A DNA stretch of 64,000 nucleotides from a virus. Numbering within the stretch: the first letter of the stretch is position 1; every line of letters begins with the position of its first letter. The position numbers were made by a program, and so were the translations under genes. Positions 8,246 to 17,347 of the stretch are shown here, piece by piece. The notes under the pieces are model-generated. The model had not been told where the DNA came from and ran no database searches. It worked only from the letters and a program-made list of their open reading frames with translations. The DNA lies in IMG/VR virus record IMGVR_UViG_3300025098_000012, positions 162,699-226,698 of that record. The stretch is one strand, 5' to 3'.

Positions 8246-9814
8246 TTATCCGAAGAACTTGCTTACATCGGGAGCAGACTCCCAAAGTTTAGAAAGCTCA
8301 TCAGAAGCACTTGAAGCCTCACGAGAGATGTTACCGAGAGTCTTAACAGCCGCTTTACGAGCAGAGGTGCGTGGGCGATAAGAAGCCTTCTTATCAGCCT
8401 TTTCCTCTTTAGCCTCTTCCTCAGTAGCTTCTTCTTCGGTAGCTTCTTCTTCGGTAGCTTCTTCCTCAGTAGCTTCTTCCTCAGTAGCTTCTTCGGTAGA
8501 CTCTTCCTCAGCGTCTTCATCAGCCGCTGTGAAGATTGAAGCGAGGCGAGGGTCCATAGCCATTGCATCTTCTGCGTCCATGTCAAGACCCATGACATCT
8601 TCACCCATGCTCATTGTAGTTTCGACTTCTTCAGCAGTATATCCATACTCTGGATCATTCTGCTCACGAGTGTCATCTGCTTCAAGCTCTGCAAGGAGAG
8701 TTGCCATCTCATTATCAGCAGTAGTGTCCATGTCAGACATATAAGTTGAAAGAGCTTCTGCAAGACGCTCAATCTTTGCTAAACGCTGAGTAGGCTGACC
8801 CTCTGAAGGCTCACTAGCAGGAGCAGTCTCAAGTGCTACAGTGTCGTTCTGACCTTGATAGCCTGTACCAACTTGTACTGCGTTATCAGCGAGTTTACGA
8901 ACCTTGCGAGCAAGACGAGCATTAGCGGCTTTAAGAGTAGCGATTTCTTCTGCGAGAGCTTCGGCTGATGAAGAGTGATCCTCAGCCATCATCATAGCCT
9001 CGTGATCTTCAGCCATCAACATTGCTTCGTGATCTTCAGCTTCAAGATCAGCCATGATTTGTGAAAGCTCATCTTCTGCTTCAAGTTCGTCTGCGAAAGA
9101 CTCACCAAGACCAAGAGCGATTTCATCACGAGAAAGGAAGCCATCCTCATTCATATCAAGATCGTCAAAGATCTCGTCAGAGCCACCCCATTCGTCCATA
9201 GAAATCATGCCATCGCCATCGGTGTCATAAGCGTCAAACATAGAGTGACCCATGTGATCGTCAGCTTCTAGTTCATCACTTGCATTTCCTGGTCCTGTGA
9301 ATTCAAGACCTTCATCATACTCAGTTCCAACTTGTACAGCATTGTCAGCAAGACGAGCAACACGAGCATTAACAGTACGACTAGGAAGATCCATCATGCG
9401 AAGTGCAAGATCCTCGATCTCACGCTGTGAAGCAGTACGACCAAGACGACTTTCAGCGATGCGAATGCACTTAGCCGCTTTACGCTCCATAGCTTTTTTA
9501 AGGTTCTCTTGGCGAAGGTCATCAGTAAGAGCATAATCTTCAACAAGCTCATCGCTTACAGCAGGATGCTCTGGCTCCCAACCATAAGATGCAGGAGCAG
9601 GACCAGAACGGTAAGGTCCTTTACGGACTCCTTCACCGAACTCTGAGTCGAAGCCATACTGATCTACAGAAGGCTGATCGGATGAAGCAGGGTGACCGAA
9701 GTGATCCCAACCAAGATTATCGTATCCTGGGAGGCCAGAGTTTGCTCTGCGATTTCTTCTACGAGCAAGCTCTGCCCTGCGAGACATATTCTTAGAACGA
9801 GAATACCTAGACAT
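8246..9814 (-). CDS. Acidic scaffold-like protein with paired EF-hands
   Basis: The 522-residue, strongly acidic protein sits between protease and capsid genes, the usual place of the scaffold. Two canonical 12-residue EF-hand loops are visible, at 197-208 (DTDGDGMISMDE) and 220-231 (DMNEDGFLSRDE), each with Asp at 1, 3/5, Gly at 6 and Glu at 12, so calcium binding is likely. Two copies of ADNAVQVGT occur (about 156-164 and 309-317) beside helical segments, and DHEAM-type repeats occur around 261-280. A TEEEA tandem repeat and a basic tail follow. Scaffold role is from position and composition; EF-hands there are unusual. Confidence 0.65.
   Translation of the reverse strand: MSRYSRSKNMSRRAELARRRNRRANSGLPGYDNLGWDHFGHPASSDQPSVDQYGFDSEFGEGVRKGPYRSGPAPASYGWEPEHPAVSDELVEDYALTDDLRQENLKKAMERKAAKCIRIAESRLGRTASQREIEDLALRMMDLPSRTVNARVARLADNAVQVGTEYDEGLEFTGPGNASDELEADDHMGHSMFDAYDTDGDGMISMDEWGGSDEIFDDLDMNEDGFLSRDEIALGLGESFADELEAEDELSQIMADLEAEDHEAMLMAEDHEAMMMAEDHSSSAEALAEEIATLKAANARLARKVRKLADNAVQVGTGYQGQNDTVALETAPASEPSEGQPTQRLAKIERLAEALSTYMSDMDTTADNEMATLLAELEADDTREQNDPEYGYTAEEVETTMSMGEDVMGLDMDAEDAMAMDPRLASIFTAADEDAEEESTEEATEEEATEEEATEEEATEEEATEEEAKEEKADKKASYRPRTSARKAAVKTLGNISREASSASDELSKLWESAPDVSKFFG
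8415..8500. repeat. 15-base tandem repeat coding TEEEA
   Basis: About five to six copies of a 15-base unit (TTCCTCAGTAGCTTC or TTCTTCGGTAGCTTC on the plus strand) encode repeated TEEEA residues near the C-terminus of the scaffold-like protein. The copies differ at synonymous positions. The tract could vary in length by slippage. Confidence 0.7.
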
Positions 9815-9852
9815 AAGGCTATTCCTTTCTGTGGGGTGAAACAGGGCGAGAC

Positions 9853-11292
9853 TTATTTCTGCCCGTAAGTGTTAAGGGATAAGAGTTTAGCTAATCTTAC
9901 AAGACGAAGAGTGTCTTGCTTCGACAGATTTTTACCATTTAAGTAGCTTGCTTGCTCCAGATAATCAACTACATCATTATACTGACTGGTTGAGCCGAGC
10001 AAACTAGCTAACTTATAAACATGGGTAGGAATCTGAACATTACAGTGATTATTCACTAGAGTTATGTTCAGTACAGCTTCTTCAACAGACTTAGCTGTTC
10101 TAACAGAAGCATCTAAGAGGCTCATGTACTTGGAAGCAGACATACCCTCTTTGACAATCGTATCGTTTTGTTCAACGACAGACTTATCAATAGGTGGGTT
10201 CATTACTTCTTGAGCCTTCTCTGCTTTGAGTTCGTTTTCTAGCTTTTGGCGAAAACGATCTACAATAGCAGTCTCGTAAACATTTTCGAGCTGTTTCAAC
10301 AAAGACTCGGAAGGTGCGTCAGCTTTATCATCACCACCTTCATCCTCATCCATGTCAAAAGGTCCAGCTTTCTTGTTTAGCTGACCATGAGGGTCATACC
10401 AAGGAGAACTCTGTAAACTAGACGCTTTAGCAATCCACTTCTGTGGAACTTCATTAAGTTGATCATCAGAAGCTGATTTAGCCATGTCAGCTTTAGGGAT
10501 GTCTAATACATTGCGAGCGACAGCTCCTACAAATGCAGGGGTTGCAACCCAAGATGCTTCGATGAATGTAACACCTGCTGTACCACCGATTTCTTCATGA
10601 CCACAAAGCTCTGCTACTCTATGTTGATTTCCTTGTTCATCATAGAAAACATTGCCTTTCTCATATTTGATATGAGAACACATCTCGGTTTCATCAGCGG
10701 CCACATGACCACATTTGGTGCAAATGGTAAAGTCTACGCTACATCCCATAGACATTGAGTTCATTTGACCCGACTCAATCTGTTTAACCAAGTCTTTGTG
10801 TTTGCGATCAGTAGCGACAAGGATGTCTACATATAAAGAATCACCGATGTCTCTAAGAACAGCATCAATGATCCGACCCTTAGATAGTTCTTCAACTTGG
10901 ATATGCTCAACAAAGTTATGAGCACCAATGAAGGTCTGATAAGATTTCTTAATCACACCTCTTGACCATGAGTCGAGGTTGTTATTGATGAACTTATCAG
11001 TGCCAGAGCTGACACGATAGTCAGCGTATTTACGATTAATAGTTTGTCCACCCTCAGTGATCGAGCCTGTCTTTGTGTTTGGAGGTGTGATTGCATCGAC
11101 AGAGCAAACGATAGTGGAGTGGGTAAGTAGAAATCTATCGGGAGTGAAAGGTTCGCCTAAGATGTCCTCTGCTTGCTTTTTGAGCGAAGCATTGATGGTT
11201 TTAGCACCAGAAGCGATCCTTACCTTATCCCATTGTAGACCATGAATGGAGGGCTGAACTACATTAGCCCTAGCATATCTTAAAAATGCCAT
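9853..11292 (-). CDS. Prohead maturation protease with zinc-finger insert
   Basis: The N-terminal half of this 479-residue protein looks like a gp21/S78-type capsid protease. A His-containing segment (FIGAHNFVEHIQ) is followed by beta strands (SLYVDILVAT) and a serine-bearing GQMNSMSMGCSVDF. A zinc-finger-like insert follows (CTKCGH ... C ... H), then FIEASWVATPAF. The C-terminal half (from about residue 300) is acidic and coiled, and may be a delivery or scaffold-like domain. It sits directly upstream of the scaffold-like gene, matching T4 order (21, 22, 23). The exact catalytic Ser/His pairing is inferred. Confidence 0.65.
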   Translation of the reverse strand: MAFLRYARANVVQPSIHGLQWDKVRIASGAKTINASLKKQAEDILGEPFTPDRFLLTHSTIVCSVDAITPPNTKTGSITEGGQTINRKYADYRVSSGTDKFINNNLDSWSRGVIKKSYQTFIGAHNFVEHIQVEELSKGRIIDAVLRDIGDSLYVDILVATDRKHKDLVKQIESGQMNSMSMGCSVDFTICTKCGHVAADETEMCSHIKYEKGNVFYDEQGNQHRVAELCGHEEIGGTAGVTFIEASWVATPAFVGAVARNVLDIPKADMAKSASDDQLNEVPQKWIAKASSLQSSPWYDPHGQLNKKAGPFDMDEDEGGDDKADAPSESLLKQLENVYETAIVDRFRQKLENELKAEKAQEVMNPPIDKSVVEQNDTIVKEGMSASKYMSLLDASVRTAKSVEEAVLNITLVNNHCNVQIPTHVYKLASLLGSTSQYNDVVDYLEQASYLNGKNLSKQDTLRLVRLAKLLSLNTYGQK

Positions 11293-11295
11293 GCT

Positions 11296-14200
11296 TTACC
11301 CCTTAACGATGTCGGAAGGTTTGATGATAAAGAGGCAGGTATAACAAGCGAGCAGTTTCTCACTCTTACCTCCTCTTCTTTTGTAAACAGTATTGCCGAG
11401 TGGAGTTTTACACTTGGGACAACAAGGTTTTTCCTCATTCCGACATTGGCGATAAGTACGATCTTTCTTATACCAATAAATAGCTTGCTTCATGTATCTG
11501 GAGGCAACACGATTAGCTTGCTTTTTGACGGCACGAGAAGTTACAGGAACAGTACCAGCTCCACCTGGTATAGTATCTTGATCGTCAGTATAAATGTTCA
11601 AGTAATCACCCGAAGTATCTACAACAAGATCTTCTACAGGATAGCGTTGCGATCCATGAGGGAACTGCACATCGACCATACCAATTGCAGGGAAGATAGC
11701 TATAACGAGTCCAGACCTTGACGGATTACCACCAAGAAAGGGGTATACACGCATCCCTAGCTCGAACGCTTGGGATCTACGCTGATAGTCAACATATTGT
11801 GTAGATCGTTTTTGCATGATTACAGTGCCTCCACTCTTATAGTAGGTGTCAATAAATGATCTATTAAAATTATTTGCTTGTTTATTTGATGAGGTAGACT
11901 CAATTTCTTGTGTCGCTGTGTCATCAAATAGCTCAGTAAGCCTACTTCTTATGTCTTTGAGCCTCTGTCTCTTAGTCGCACCATCTAAACTTTTCACTTT
12001 TTCTAGTTCTTGCTGTATCTGCTCCCATCTAAACTTTTTCGTGTTATCACTGTAGAGCTGAATACCGTCAATGCTACTCCGAGTTTCTTCAATTCTCCAT
12101 CTTGTCCTAAATTCTTCTCCAGCGGCTTCTCTCTCTTCTTCGGTGTATTCTTTACCAGTTGATAGATCAACACCATCAACGAACACCTCGAAAAACTTAT
12201 CTTTGTTTTCTCTCCAAAAGAGCTTCATTTGCTCTTTGACTTTCTTAGAAGGACCAGAGCTATCACCTTTAGGTTTGTAGTAGCCATCCCCCTTAGACTC
12301 TTTTTCGACAGTATGGAGATTAACGAAACCTCCACTCATGTAATCCCTTAACAGTTTCTTCATGTCATCAGACAATGGGTTAGGACAGGGATCATCTGAG
12401 GGGAGGAGCTTCTTGTCTCCCACACCTGCGGCGTTATTTGTAGGCCCACCAGGACAGTAGTCGTCATCTAATAAATCCAACATATCTCCATAAGGTCCTT
12501 GCTCACCTCCAACTACAGCTTTAAAATCTTCTGTGTCGAGGTTTTCAGTGACCGACTCAATCAAATCTCGTGTCTTACTAGGGTTAGTGCCTTGTTGGGA
12601 GAGCATACTGATGCCTTCTTCCCAAGCCTCTGATCCTGTTTGTCTTGCGAGTTCAAGTAATCGGTCGGGTACTTCGGCATACCCATCAATGACACCCTCA
12701 CTATTTATCATGCGTATTGTATTGAGGGCTGTTTCAGATGCTTTTAAGTTTACGAGCTTACCCTGTAATGATTTCTTTTCTTCATCAGACAGACCTTCCC
12801 CATCATTTTCTAGGAGTGCTTTTGCTTCACCAATCTCCTCTGCGACCCTTCCAACCATAGCATTACGCTGTTCTTCATTCATCTTCTTAAAGCGTCTGCC
12901 TTGAACTCTGCGTACATTCTGTAGGTGCTTCTCTTTATCGTGATCATCCCCATCAGTAGGGAACTCAAGTAGCCCGAACTCTGGATCTTCCACAATACTC
13001 TTTTGTGCATGGGTTGTTGCTAAGTAGCTACCTAGATTTTGTGCGTACTCCTTTTGAACAGCCTCATAGTTTTCTAAGTCTGATTTTAAGGAACTGAGAG
13101 AATCTTCTGCATCTTTCAAAGAATTCTTAAGTTGCTTTAGAGTTTCCTCATCTGTGTCATCGTCAGCTTCCGATAACTTTTGTTGAGCTTTATTCACCTT
13201 GTCGGTGGTTTCCTTAATGTCCTTATTGAGTTGTTCTACTGTAGGAGGAGGTGTGGGGGGCTTTAAATCCTTTGCCTCTTCGTCAATGTAAGACTGTAGA
13301 CCATCGAGTCCTTGATTTCTCATCACTTCTTCGACTTTGAATGCACCGGATCCGTAAGCCTGCACCATTTGTTGAACTTGATCTTCGGTCAACTCATCAA
13401 GTGCATCTACAGTTTCACTTATCCTTTGAATAAATGTGCGAGTGCTCTTTCTAGTTGATGCAAGATCCTTCTTCTCAAGTCCTTTGATTTGTTCCTTGAG
13501 ATCACGCTTCTCTTTATCGCTTAAAGAAGGATCTTCGAGCTTTTTTTCGAGATTCTCTATCTTCTCACTCGTGCCTTTGCTTAACTTATCCCTAAAGGCT
13601 TTCTCAAGGCGATCCTTGATTTCTGCCTTTTGGACATAGCTCGGCTGTTCCAATAAAGGAGCACCTTCAACAAACGGAGGTTCTTCTTTCGGAGGTGTAT
13701 CATCCCCCTTTGCGTCATCCTTTCCCGATTCATTTCTAGGTTTTGGCTCACCCTTACCTTTGCTTTTACCCTTGCCTTTGGGTTCTTCTTCTCCTGTTTG
13801 CTTCTCACGCTCTTTAGCTCTCTCGTCCAAGACATCTTTGGTTTCTTTTACTTCTTCTTCAGTAATGTCGGATGCCTCTTGAACATCAACCTCGACAGCA
13901 TCAATCCCCTCTTCTTCAAGAGATGTGGTGAGCTTTTCAGCGACTCTCTTTTTATAAGGACCTCGCTTTTTGCCTTTATCGGATCTTGTTTTTCTTTTCT
14001 TCTTAGGTGGTGGTTCACCTACTTCTTCCCGAACCTCCTCATGGATGTCCATAAGAAGAGCCATAATGTCTCTCATGGTGCGTTCTTCAACAAGAGACAT
14101 ATCTCTCATATCACGACCATTGTTCATCCTTGAGAGCAGGTCATATTGTTCATCATTGAGAGTAGCGGCTACGGAATAGCTGACATCACTAGAGTCTCCC

Positions 14201-14541
14201 TTAGACCCTCTAGCTTTATCCATAGCTTTGTTAAAGTCTTGGACAGCTTTTGGGTGGGCACGATTATAAGCTGTATTAAACGACAACTCATCACCTGTCA
14301 GCCTACTCTTATACTTACGACTTTTGAGCTTGTCTTTGACCTTCTTAACGATCTTCTGCTCTTTTTTCTGTTTCCTTTTCTGCTCTGGCGTGAGCTTTTG
14401 CTTCTTTCGCTTTTTCTTTTTAGTTGGCTTACGAGATCCGTCCTCACGCTTTTGAGAAGCCGCAACTCGGTGTGCCTCTAAAAGAAGGCGATCTGTTTTC
14501 TCTAGCTCCGTTTGGAGTTCTAGTAGAAGGCGACTAATCAT
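11296..14541 (-). CDS. Very large charged head-cluster protein with C-terminal zinc ribbon
   Basis: The 1081-residue protein begins with a helix containing AHRVAASQ. It continues with a lysine-rich stretch (about 30-80), long acidic and coiled-coil regions, and a folded C-terminal part. The latter includes a Tudor/SH3-like FPAIGMVDVQFPHGSQRYPV, the RVASRYMKQ tag, and a zinc ribbon built from CCPKC and, about 20 residues on, CYTC. It is co-directional with the head genes and separated from the protease gene by three bases. I cannot assign a function; a virion core, scaffold or packaging-associated protein is plausible. Composition differs from neighbours (very high Lys/Glu). Confidence 0.55.
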   Translation of the reverse strand: MISRLLLELQTELEKTDRLLLEAHRVAASQKREDGSRKPTKKKKRKKQKLTPEQKRKQKKEQKIVKKVKDKLKSRKYKSRLTGDELSFNTAYNRAHPKAVQDFNKAMDKARGSKGDSSDVSYSVAATLNDEQYDLLSRMNNGRDMRDMSLVEERTMRDIMALLMDIHEEVREEVGEPPPKKKRKTRSDKGKKRGPYKKRVAEKLTTSLEEEGIDAVEVDVQEASDITEEEVKETKDVLDERAKEREKQTGEEEPKGKGKSKGKGEPKPRNESGKDDAKGDDTPPKEEPPFVEGAPLLEQPSYVQKAEIKDRLEKAFRDKLSKGTSEKIENLEKKLEDPSLSDKEKRDLKEQIKGLEKKDLASTRKSTRTFIQRISETVDALDELTEDQVQQMVQAYGSGAFKVEEVMRNQGLDGLQSYIDEEAKDLKPPTPPPTVEQLNKDIKETTDKVNKAQQKLSEADDDTDEETLKQLKNSLKDAEDSLSSLKSDLENYEAVQKEYAQNLGSYLATTHAQKSIVEDPEFGLLEFPTDGDDHDKEKHLQNVRRVQGRRFKKMNEEQRNAMVGRVAEEIGEAKALLENDGEGLSDEEKKSLQGKLVNLKASETALNTIRMINSEGVIDGYAEVPDRLLELARQTGSEAWEEGISMLSQQGTNPSKTRDLIESVTENLDTEDFKAVVGGEQGPYGDMLDLLDDDYCPGGPTNNAAGVGDKKLLPSDDPCPNPLSDDMKKLLRDYMSGGFVNLHTVEKESKGDGYYKPKGDSSGPSKKVKEQMKLFWRENKDKFFEVFVDGVDLSTGKEYTEEEREAAGEEFRTRWRIEETRSSIDGIQLYSDNTKKFRWEQIQQELEKVKSLDGATKRQRLKDIRSRLTELFDDTATQEIESTSSNKQANNFNRSFIDTYYKSGGTVIMQKRSTQYVDYQRRSQAFELGMRVYPFLGGNPSRSGLVIAIFPAIGMVDVQFPHGSQRYPVEDLVVDTSGDYLNIYTDDQDTIPGGAGTVPVTSRAVKKQANRVASRYMKQAIYWYKKDRTYRQCRNEEKPCCPKCKTPLGNTVYKRRGGKSEKLLACYTCLFIIKPSDIVKG

Positions 14542-14547
14542 TGCAGA

Positions 14548-15189
14548 CTACCCTCTCAAGTTAAGGAACTTACGAGCAACACGCTGTGCCATCTTCTCAC
14601 TTCTACGAGAAAGATCGGGATCACCTTTGTCTCCACGACCAACACCTTGTAGATCGGGGTCATCGCTAATTTGTACTCTGTTCTTACGGAGGTCTTTGCG
14701 AGGAGGCTTATTCTTAGGAGATCTCCTAACGAGCTTTTCAACTGCTTCGTCCTCTTTTTCAGCTTGGGTCTTAGTCGCTACTCTCTTGTGAGGACAGATA
14801 TATGAACTTGCCTTACGCTCCATACTCGCCATCTTGCGAACATCAAAGCAATGTCCTGCAAAACTCTTTCTGAGAACTCTAAGTGCTTGAGCGAGGATGA
14901 GGTAAAACCTATGAGCGTGTTCGCTCTCTCTGGTGTCTAGCCAAACAGCTTGGAGCTTTCTAACTTCTTCAGCTTTACCGTCTAAAACATCTACATATTT
15001 AAGCTCTTTATCAAGAGAGACAGCTTCCTCAAAAAGTGCTTCTATGGTGAGGAAATGCTTACGGATGCAGTCTGGACATCTTTTACGAGGTTGGTTAAGA
15101 TGATCTTCGAGTAGGACAATCTGTTTACAGATCTCTCGTAAGTTATATAAGGGACTCATAATCGGCAATAAACCTTGATCGTTGCTCAT
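14548..15189 (-). CDS. Head-cluster protein with CxxC motif and C-terminal RVARKFL tag
   Basis: The 213-residue protein starts MSNDQGLLP; I chose this ATG because GAGGTG precedes it and a P1 motif lies about 40 bases upstream. A CPDCIRKHF motif near residue 38 suggests metal binding. The middle is helical, and the tail is basic, ending in AQRVARKFLNLRG, a version of the RVAxRYL tag. It is the promoter-proximal gene of the operon leading through protease and scaffold. Function unknown. Confidence 0.6.
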   Translation of the reverse strand: MSNDQGLLPIMSPLYNLREICKQIVLLEDHLNQPRKRCPDCIRKHFLTIEALFEEAVSLDKELKYVDVLDGKAEEVRKLQAVWLDTRESEHAHRFYLILAQALRVLRKSFAGHCFDVRKMASMERKASSYICPHKRVATKTQAEKEDEAVEKLVRRSPKNKPPRKDLRKNRVQISDDPDLQGVGRGDKGDPDLSRRSEKMAQRVARKFLNLRG

Positions 15190-15232
15190 AACTACACCTC
15201 TTTTTTTTGGGATACTAACTACAAGTAGGAAA

Positions 15233-15247
15233 TATAAACAAACTATT
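15233..15247 (-). promoter_or_regulatory. P1 promoter-like motif before head operon
   Basis: Gene-sense AATAGTTTGTTTATA, about 45 bases upstream of the 15189 start. It lies back to back with the plus-strand P2 motif at 15261. Confidence 0.55.
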
Positions 15248-15260
15248 AAACTAAGAGAGC

Positions 15261-15277
15261 GTAACCCCTTATTTATA
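15261..15277 (+). promoter_or_regulatory. P2 promoter-like motif
   Basis: GTAACCCCTTATTTATA, 43 bases before the ATG at 15320. It is divergent from the P1 motif 14 bases away. Confidence 0.65.
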
Positions 15278-15319
15278 TCTCTATGTAAGAACCACCAAAC
15301 ACTCTTAAAGGAGAACAAC

Positions 15320-15583
15320 ATGGGCAAGAAAAGACCAGATCAAGTGAAGCGAGTCCACGAGGCTTTGAAGATGAACGCTAAAGAGGCCAAGTACGGTATG
15401 CCGTACTGTAAGTGGCGAAAAGAAGAATCTCGTTGGGAGATCTCAGACGCTTCGGGTCGAGATGCGTCAATGTTCTTCTATCCCGAAGGGGAGCGTTGGA
15501 CTTATCAAGCTCCTTACTACGATGAGGAGGACTCAACCTTTAGTCGTTCACTTGGGAACGCCTACTGTTGTTACACAGGTTAA
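15320..15583 (+). CDS. Hypothetical protein, 87 aa
   Basis: It starts MGKKRPDQVKRV behind a clear AAAGGAG ribosome site; a longer upstream frame would run through the P1/P2 promoter region. The product is rich in Tyr, Trp and charged residues (CKWRKEESRWEISDASGRD), suggesting a small folded domain. No family recognised. It is P2-driven, so probably early-expressed. After the stop an ACAGG/CCTGT stem may be a weak terminator. Confidence 0.65.
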   Translation: MGKKRPDQVKRVHEALKMNAKEAKYGMPYCKWRKEESRWEISDASGRDASMFFYPEGERWTYQAPYYDEEDSTFSRSLGNAYCCYTG

Positions 15584-15607
15584 TCCTGTAGCCTTTGTCT
15601 TTGGTGC

Positions 15608-15624
15608 GTAACCCCTTATTCATA
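15608..15624 (+). promoter_or_regulatory. P2 promoter-like motif
   Basis: GTAACCCCTTATTCATA, 40 bases upstream of the ATG at 15665. It heads the run of small plus-strand genes to 17347. Confidence 0.65.
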
Positions 15625-15664
15625 TAACTACATAACGAAACCCACTCCCACTAGGAGAAAAAGT

Positions 15665-16162
15665 ATGACTGTTTCAACCCCCAACCCACGATATATCTTG
15701 GTTCAAGAGGAATACGGATACCGACATTGGGTCGGTGTCCTACCCTCCGAGATGAAACGAGATAACATCATCTCGTGGTGGAAGAATCTACCCTCTGTAA
15801 TGGGTATGTTCTTCAACCCAAGTGGGAGCTTCCCTCTTACTCTTATCGAGCTTGAAGATGTAGCACCCGATGGTGCTGACAAAGCCACATGGAAATGGAT
15901 AGACCCCGATGGTCAAGTGCATATCCTTGATCGCTCTAATGTGGTGCTGTTCGCCCATGTTCACATGGATGATGACAGCTACCTCAAAATCCCTCAAGGA
16001 GAGACTTTTCACCATGCAGGGTATGGAGAGATGCCCTTTGCAGATGAGGAGGACGAGGACGAGTGTGATGAGCCTACTGAAGAACAAATCAGAGAGTGGG
16101 CTTCCGAGAGCGAACTCAGTAGAAAGGTGTTCCAATCCTTGTATCCAGAGATGAAGCTATGA
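15665..16162 (+). CDS. Hypothetical protein, 165 aa
   Basis: It begins MTVSTPNPRYILVQEEYGYR after an AGGAG ribosome site. It has a beta-rich core (WKWIDPDGQVHILDRSNVVL) and a very acidic patch (ADEEDEDECDEPTEEQ) before a helical end. No recognised family. Its TGA overlaps the ATG of the next membrane-protein gene. Confidence 0.6.
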   Translation: MTVSTPNPRYILVQEEYGYRHWVGVLPSEMKRDNIISWWKNLPSVMGMFFNPSGSFPLTLIELEDVAPDGADKATWKWIDPDGQVHILDRSNVVLFAHVHMDDDSYLKIPQGETFHHAGYGEMPFADEEDEDECDEPTEEQIREWASESELSRKVFQSLYPEMKL

Positions 16163-16326
16163 GTCCGACAGTAGTCGTGCCGAGTAGTTGGGTTTTAGCT
16201 TACCTCATCGGTCTTGTTTTTTGTTTTTACAAGGCACACAGGACTGACAAGGTAGAGCTGTTCTTTACCTTTGGTATGATCTATCTACTAGCCCTCACCA
16301 TTGGACTAAGACTCTACTATGCTTGA
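16159..16326 (+). CDS. Small membrane protein, 55 aa, two spans
   Basis: This short frame overlaps the previous stop (ATGA). It encodes two hydrophobic helices separated by a charged loop (FYKAHRTDKVELF). It is followed with overlap by a second tiny two-span protein. Size and pairing resemble small phage membrane proteins, but no holin or other assignment is justified. Confidence 0.55.
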   Translation: MSPTVVVPSSWVLAYLIGLVFCFYKAHRTDKVELFFTFGMIYLLALTIGLRLYYA

Positions 16327-16474
16327 CATCTATTATTCGGCACTCATCAGCCTACTTTTCATCTCATTTGGAATAGGTCTTTTTTACTCAACCACAAGAG
16401 CGAGATACTTCGCCTATGCAGGTGTCGGATCTTACATCATAGGACTATTTTTAGGAGTGTATTATGGCTACTAA
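16319..16474 (+). CDS. Small membrane protein, 51 aa, two spans
   Basis: It starts MLDIYYSALISLLF, overlapping the previous gene by eight bases. It has two hydrophobic segments around a short basic loop (STTRARYFAY) and ends in GVYYGY. Its end overlaps the start of the ribbon-helix-helix gene. Tight overlaps on both sides argue that it is a real member of this operon. Confidence 0.5.
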   Translation: MLDIYYSALISLLFISFGIGLFYSTTRARYFAYAGVGSYIIGLFLGVYYGY

Positions 16475-16637
16475 CAAATATGCAAAAAACAAGAGATCAA
16501 TCTACTTATCAGACCCGATAATCCAAGAACTTGAAGCTGAGGCAAAGCGTCAAGATAGAACGGTGTCTTGGCTAATCAAGAGAGCTTGGCTTGAGTCTCG
16601 TGAGAAGATAAAGAAGTATCCCGATGTCGAGCAATGA
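16464..16637 (+). CDS. Ribbon-helix-helix DNA-binding protein, 57 aa
   Basis: The 57-residue product has the Arc/CopG pattern: a short beta strand (RSIYLSD), helix A (PIIQELEAEAKRQ), a turn (DRTVS) and helix B (WLIKRAWLESREKI). Such proteins dimerise and bind operators through the strand. It lies in the overlapping P2 operon and may be a regulator of it; that target is inference. No toxin partner is obvious next to it. Confidence 0.65.
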   Translation: MATNKYAKNKRSIYLSDPIIQELEAEAKRQDRTVSWLIKRAWLESREKIKKYPDVEQ

Positions 16638-16998
16638 ATTCACCCACATCGTAGACGGACAAAGACAATGGAGTCAGAAGGGTCTTAGAACCATCCAAAG
16701 TACACTGTGTCTTGAGAATACTTTTTTACGATTTAATACCCTCAAAGTATTACTCACAGAGTCCTTTGAAGAGTGTGGTGGTAAGTTCAAGAAGATTCAA
16801 GAGTCAGATATGATCTGTAGGTGGATGTTGCAGACTCCCTGTTGGGATTGCAGTGTGGTACTGCACCACCAACCCACATACCGAGACTCTATTGTTCTTA
16901 GGGTAGGTGGGGGTGTCGAACCAATGAGGCCAGAGAAAGACCTTTTTCCCTTGTGGGGGATCATAAGGGATAAGTGGGAAAATGAAAACAGAGATTAG
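16624..16998 (+). CDS. Paralog family protein A, 124 aa
   Basis: It contains VDGQRQWSQKGLRTIQ near the start and ends with LFPLWGIIRDKWEN. The same arrangement (DGQR.W near the start, a strand-rich middle, L..LWD.IR..W at the end) is seen in the next gene and in the opposed gene at 17316. These are diverged copies of one family of unknown function. It overlaps the flanking genes at both ends. Confidence 0.6.
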   Translation: MSSNEFTHIVDGQRQWSQKGLRTIQSTLCLENTFLRFNTLKVLLTESFEECGGKFKKIQESDMICRWMLQTPCWDCSVVLHHQPTYRDSIVLRVGGGVEPMRPEKDLFPLWGIIRDKWENENRD

Positions 16999-17347
16999 AG
17001 ATGGTCAGAGGGTGTGGACTAAAGATTCCATAGAGATCATTTTAGAGGGGTATAAACCACATCAGTCAGATGATTACTGGTATAAGTTAGGGGCGGTTTT
17101 TCGAGGTGGACTCATAGAAGCAGGTTTTAGTGAACCTAAAACCTTATTAGAAAATAAGATCACCCTCCACCTAAACACTCAAAAATGGTTTTGCCCCATA
17201 CACCTTCTTCGATTAGATGACGGACAGATCGTCTTTCTTTTTGATCTTGAAATGCACCCTGCAAGAGACTTGATCTATCTGTGGGATTATATCAGAGAGG
17301 CTTGGTCAAAAAAGATCAAGGGTAGCGATTACCCCATATCACCCTAA
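16982..17347 (+). CDS. Paralog family protein B, 121 aa
   Basis: A second copy of the family, starting MKTEIRDGQRVWTKDSIEII and ending LIYLWDYIREAWSKK. It overlaps the first copy by 17 bases. Its 3' end overlaps the convergent third copy by 32 bases. Function unknown. Confidence 0.6.
   Translation: MKTEIRDGQRVWTKDSIEIILEGYKPHQSDDYWYKLGAVFRGGLIEAGFSEPKTLLENKITLHLNTQKWFCPIHLLRLDDGQIVFLFDLEMHPARDLIYLWDYIREAWSKKIKGSDYPISP

Noticed and set aside
8415-8500. Tandem repeat considered as a CRISPR-like array
   Set aside because: It is in-frame TEEEA coding without spacers.
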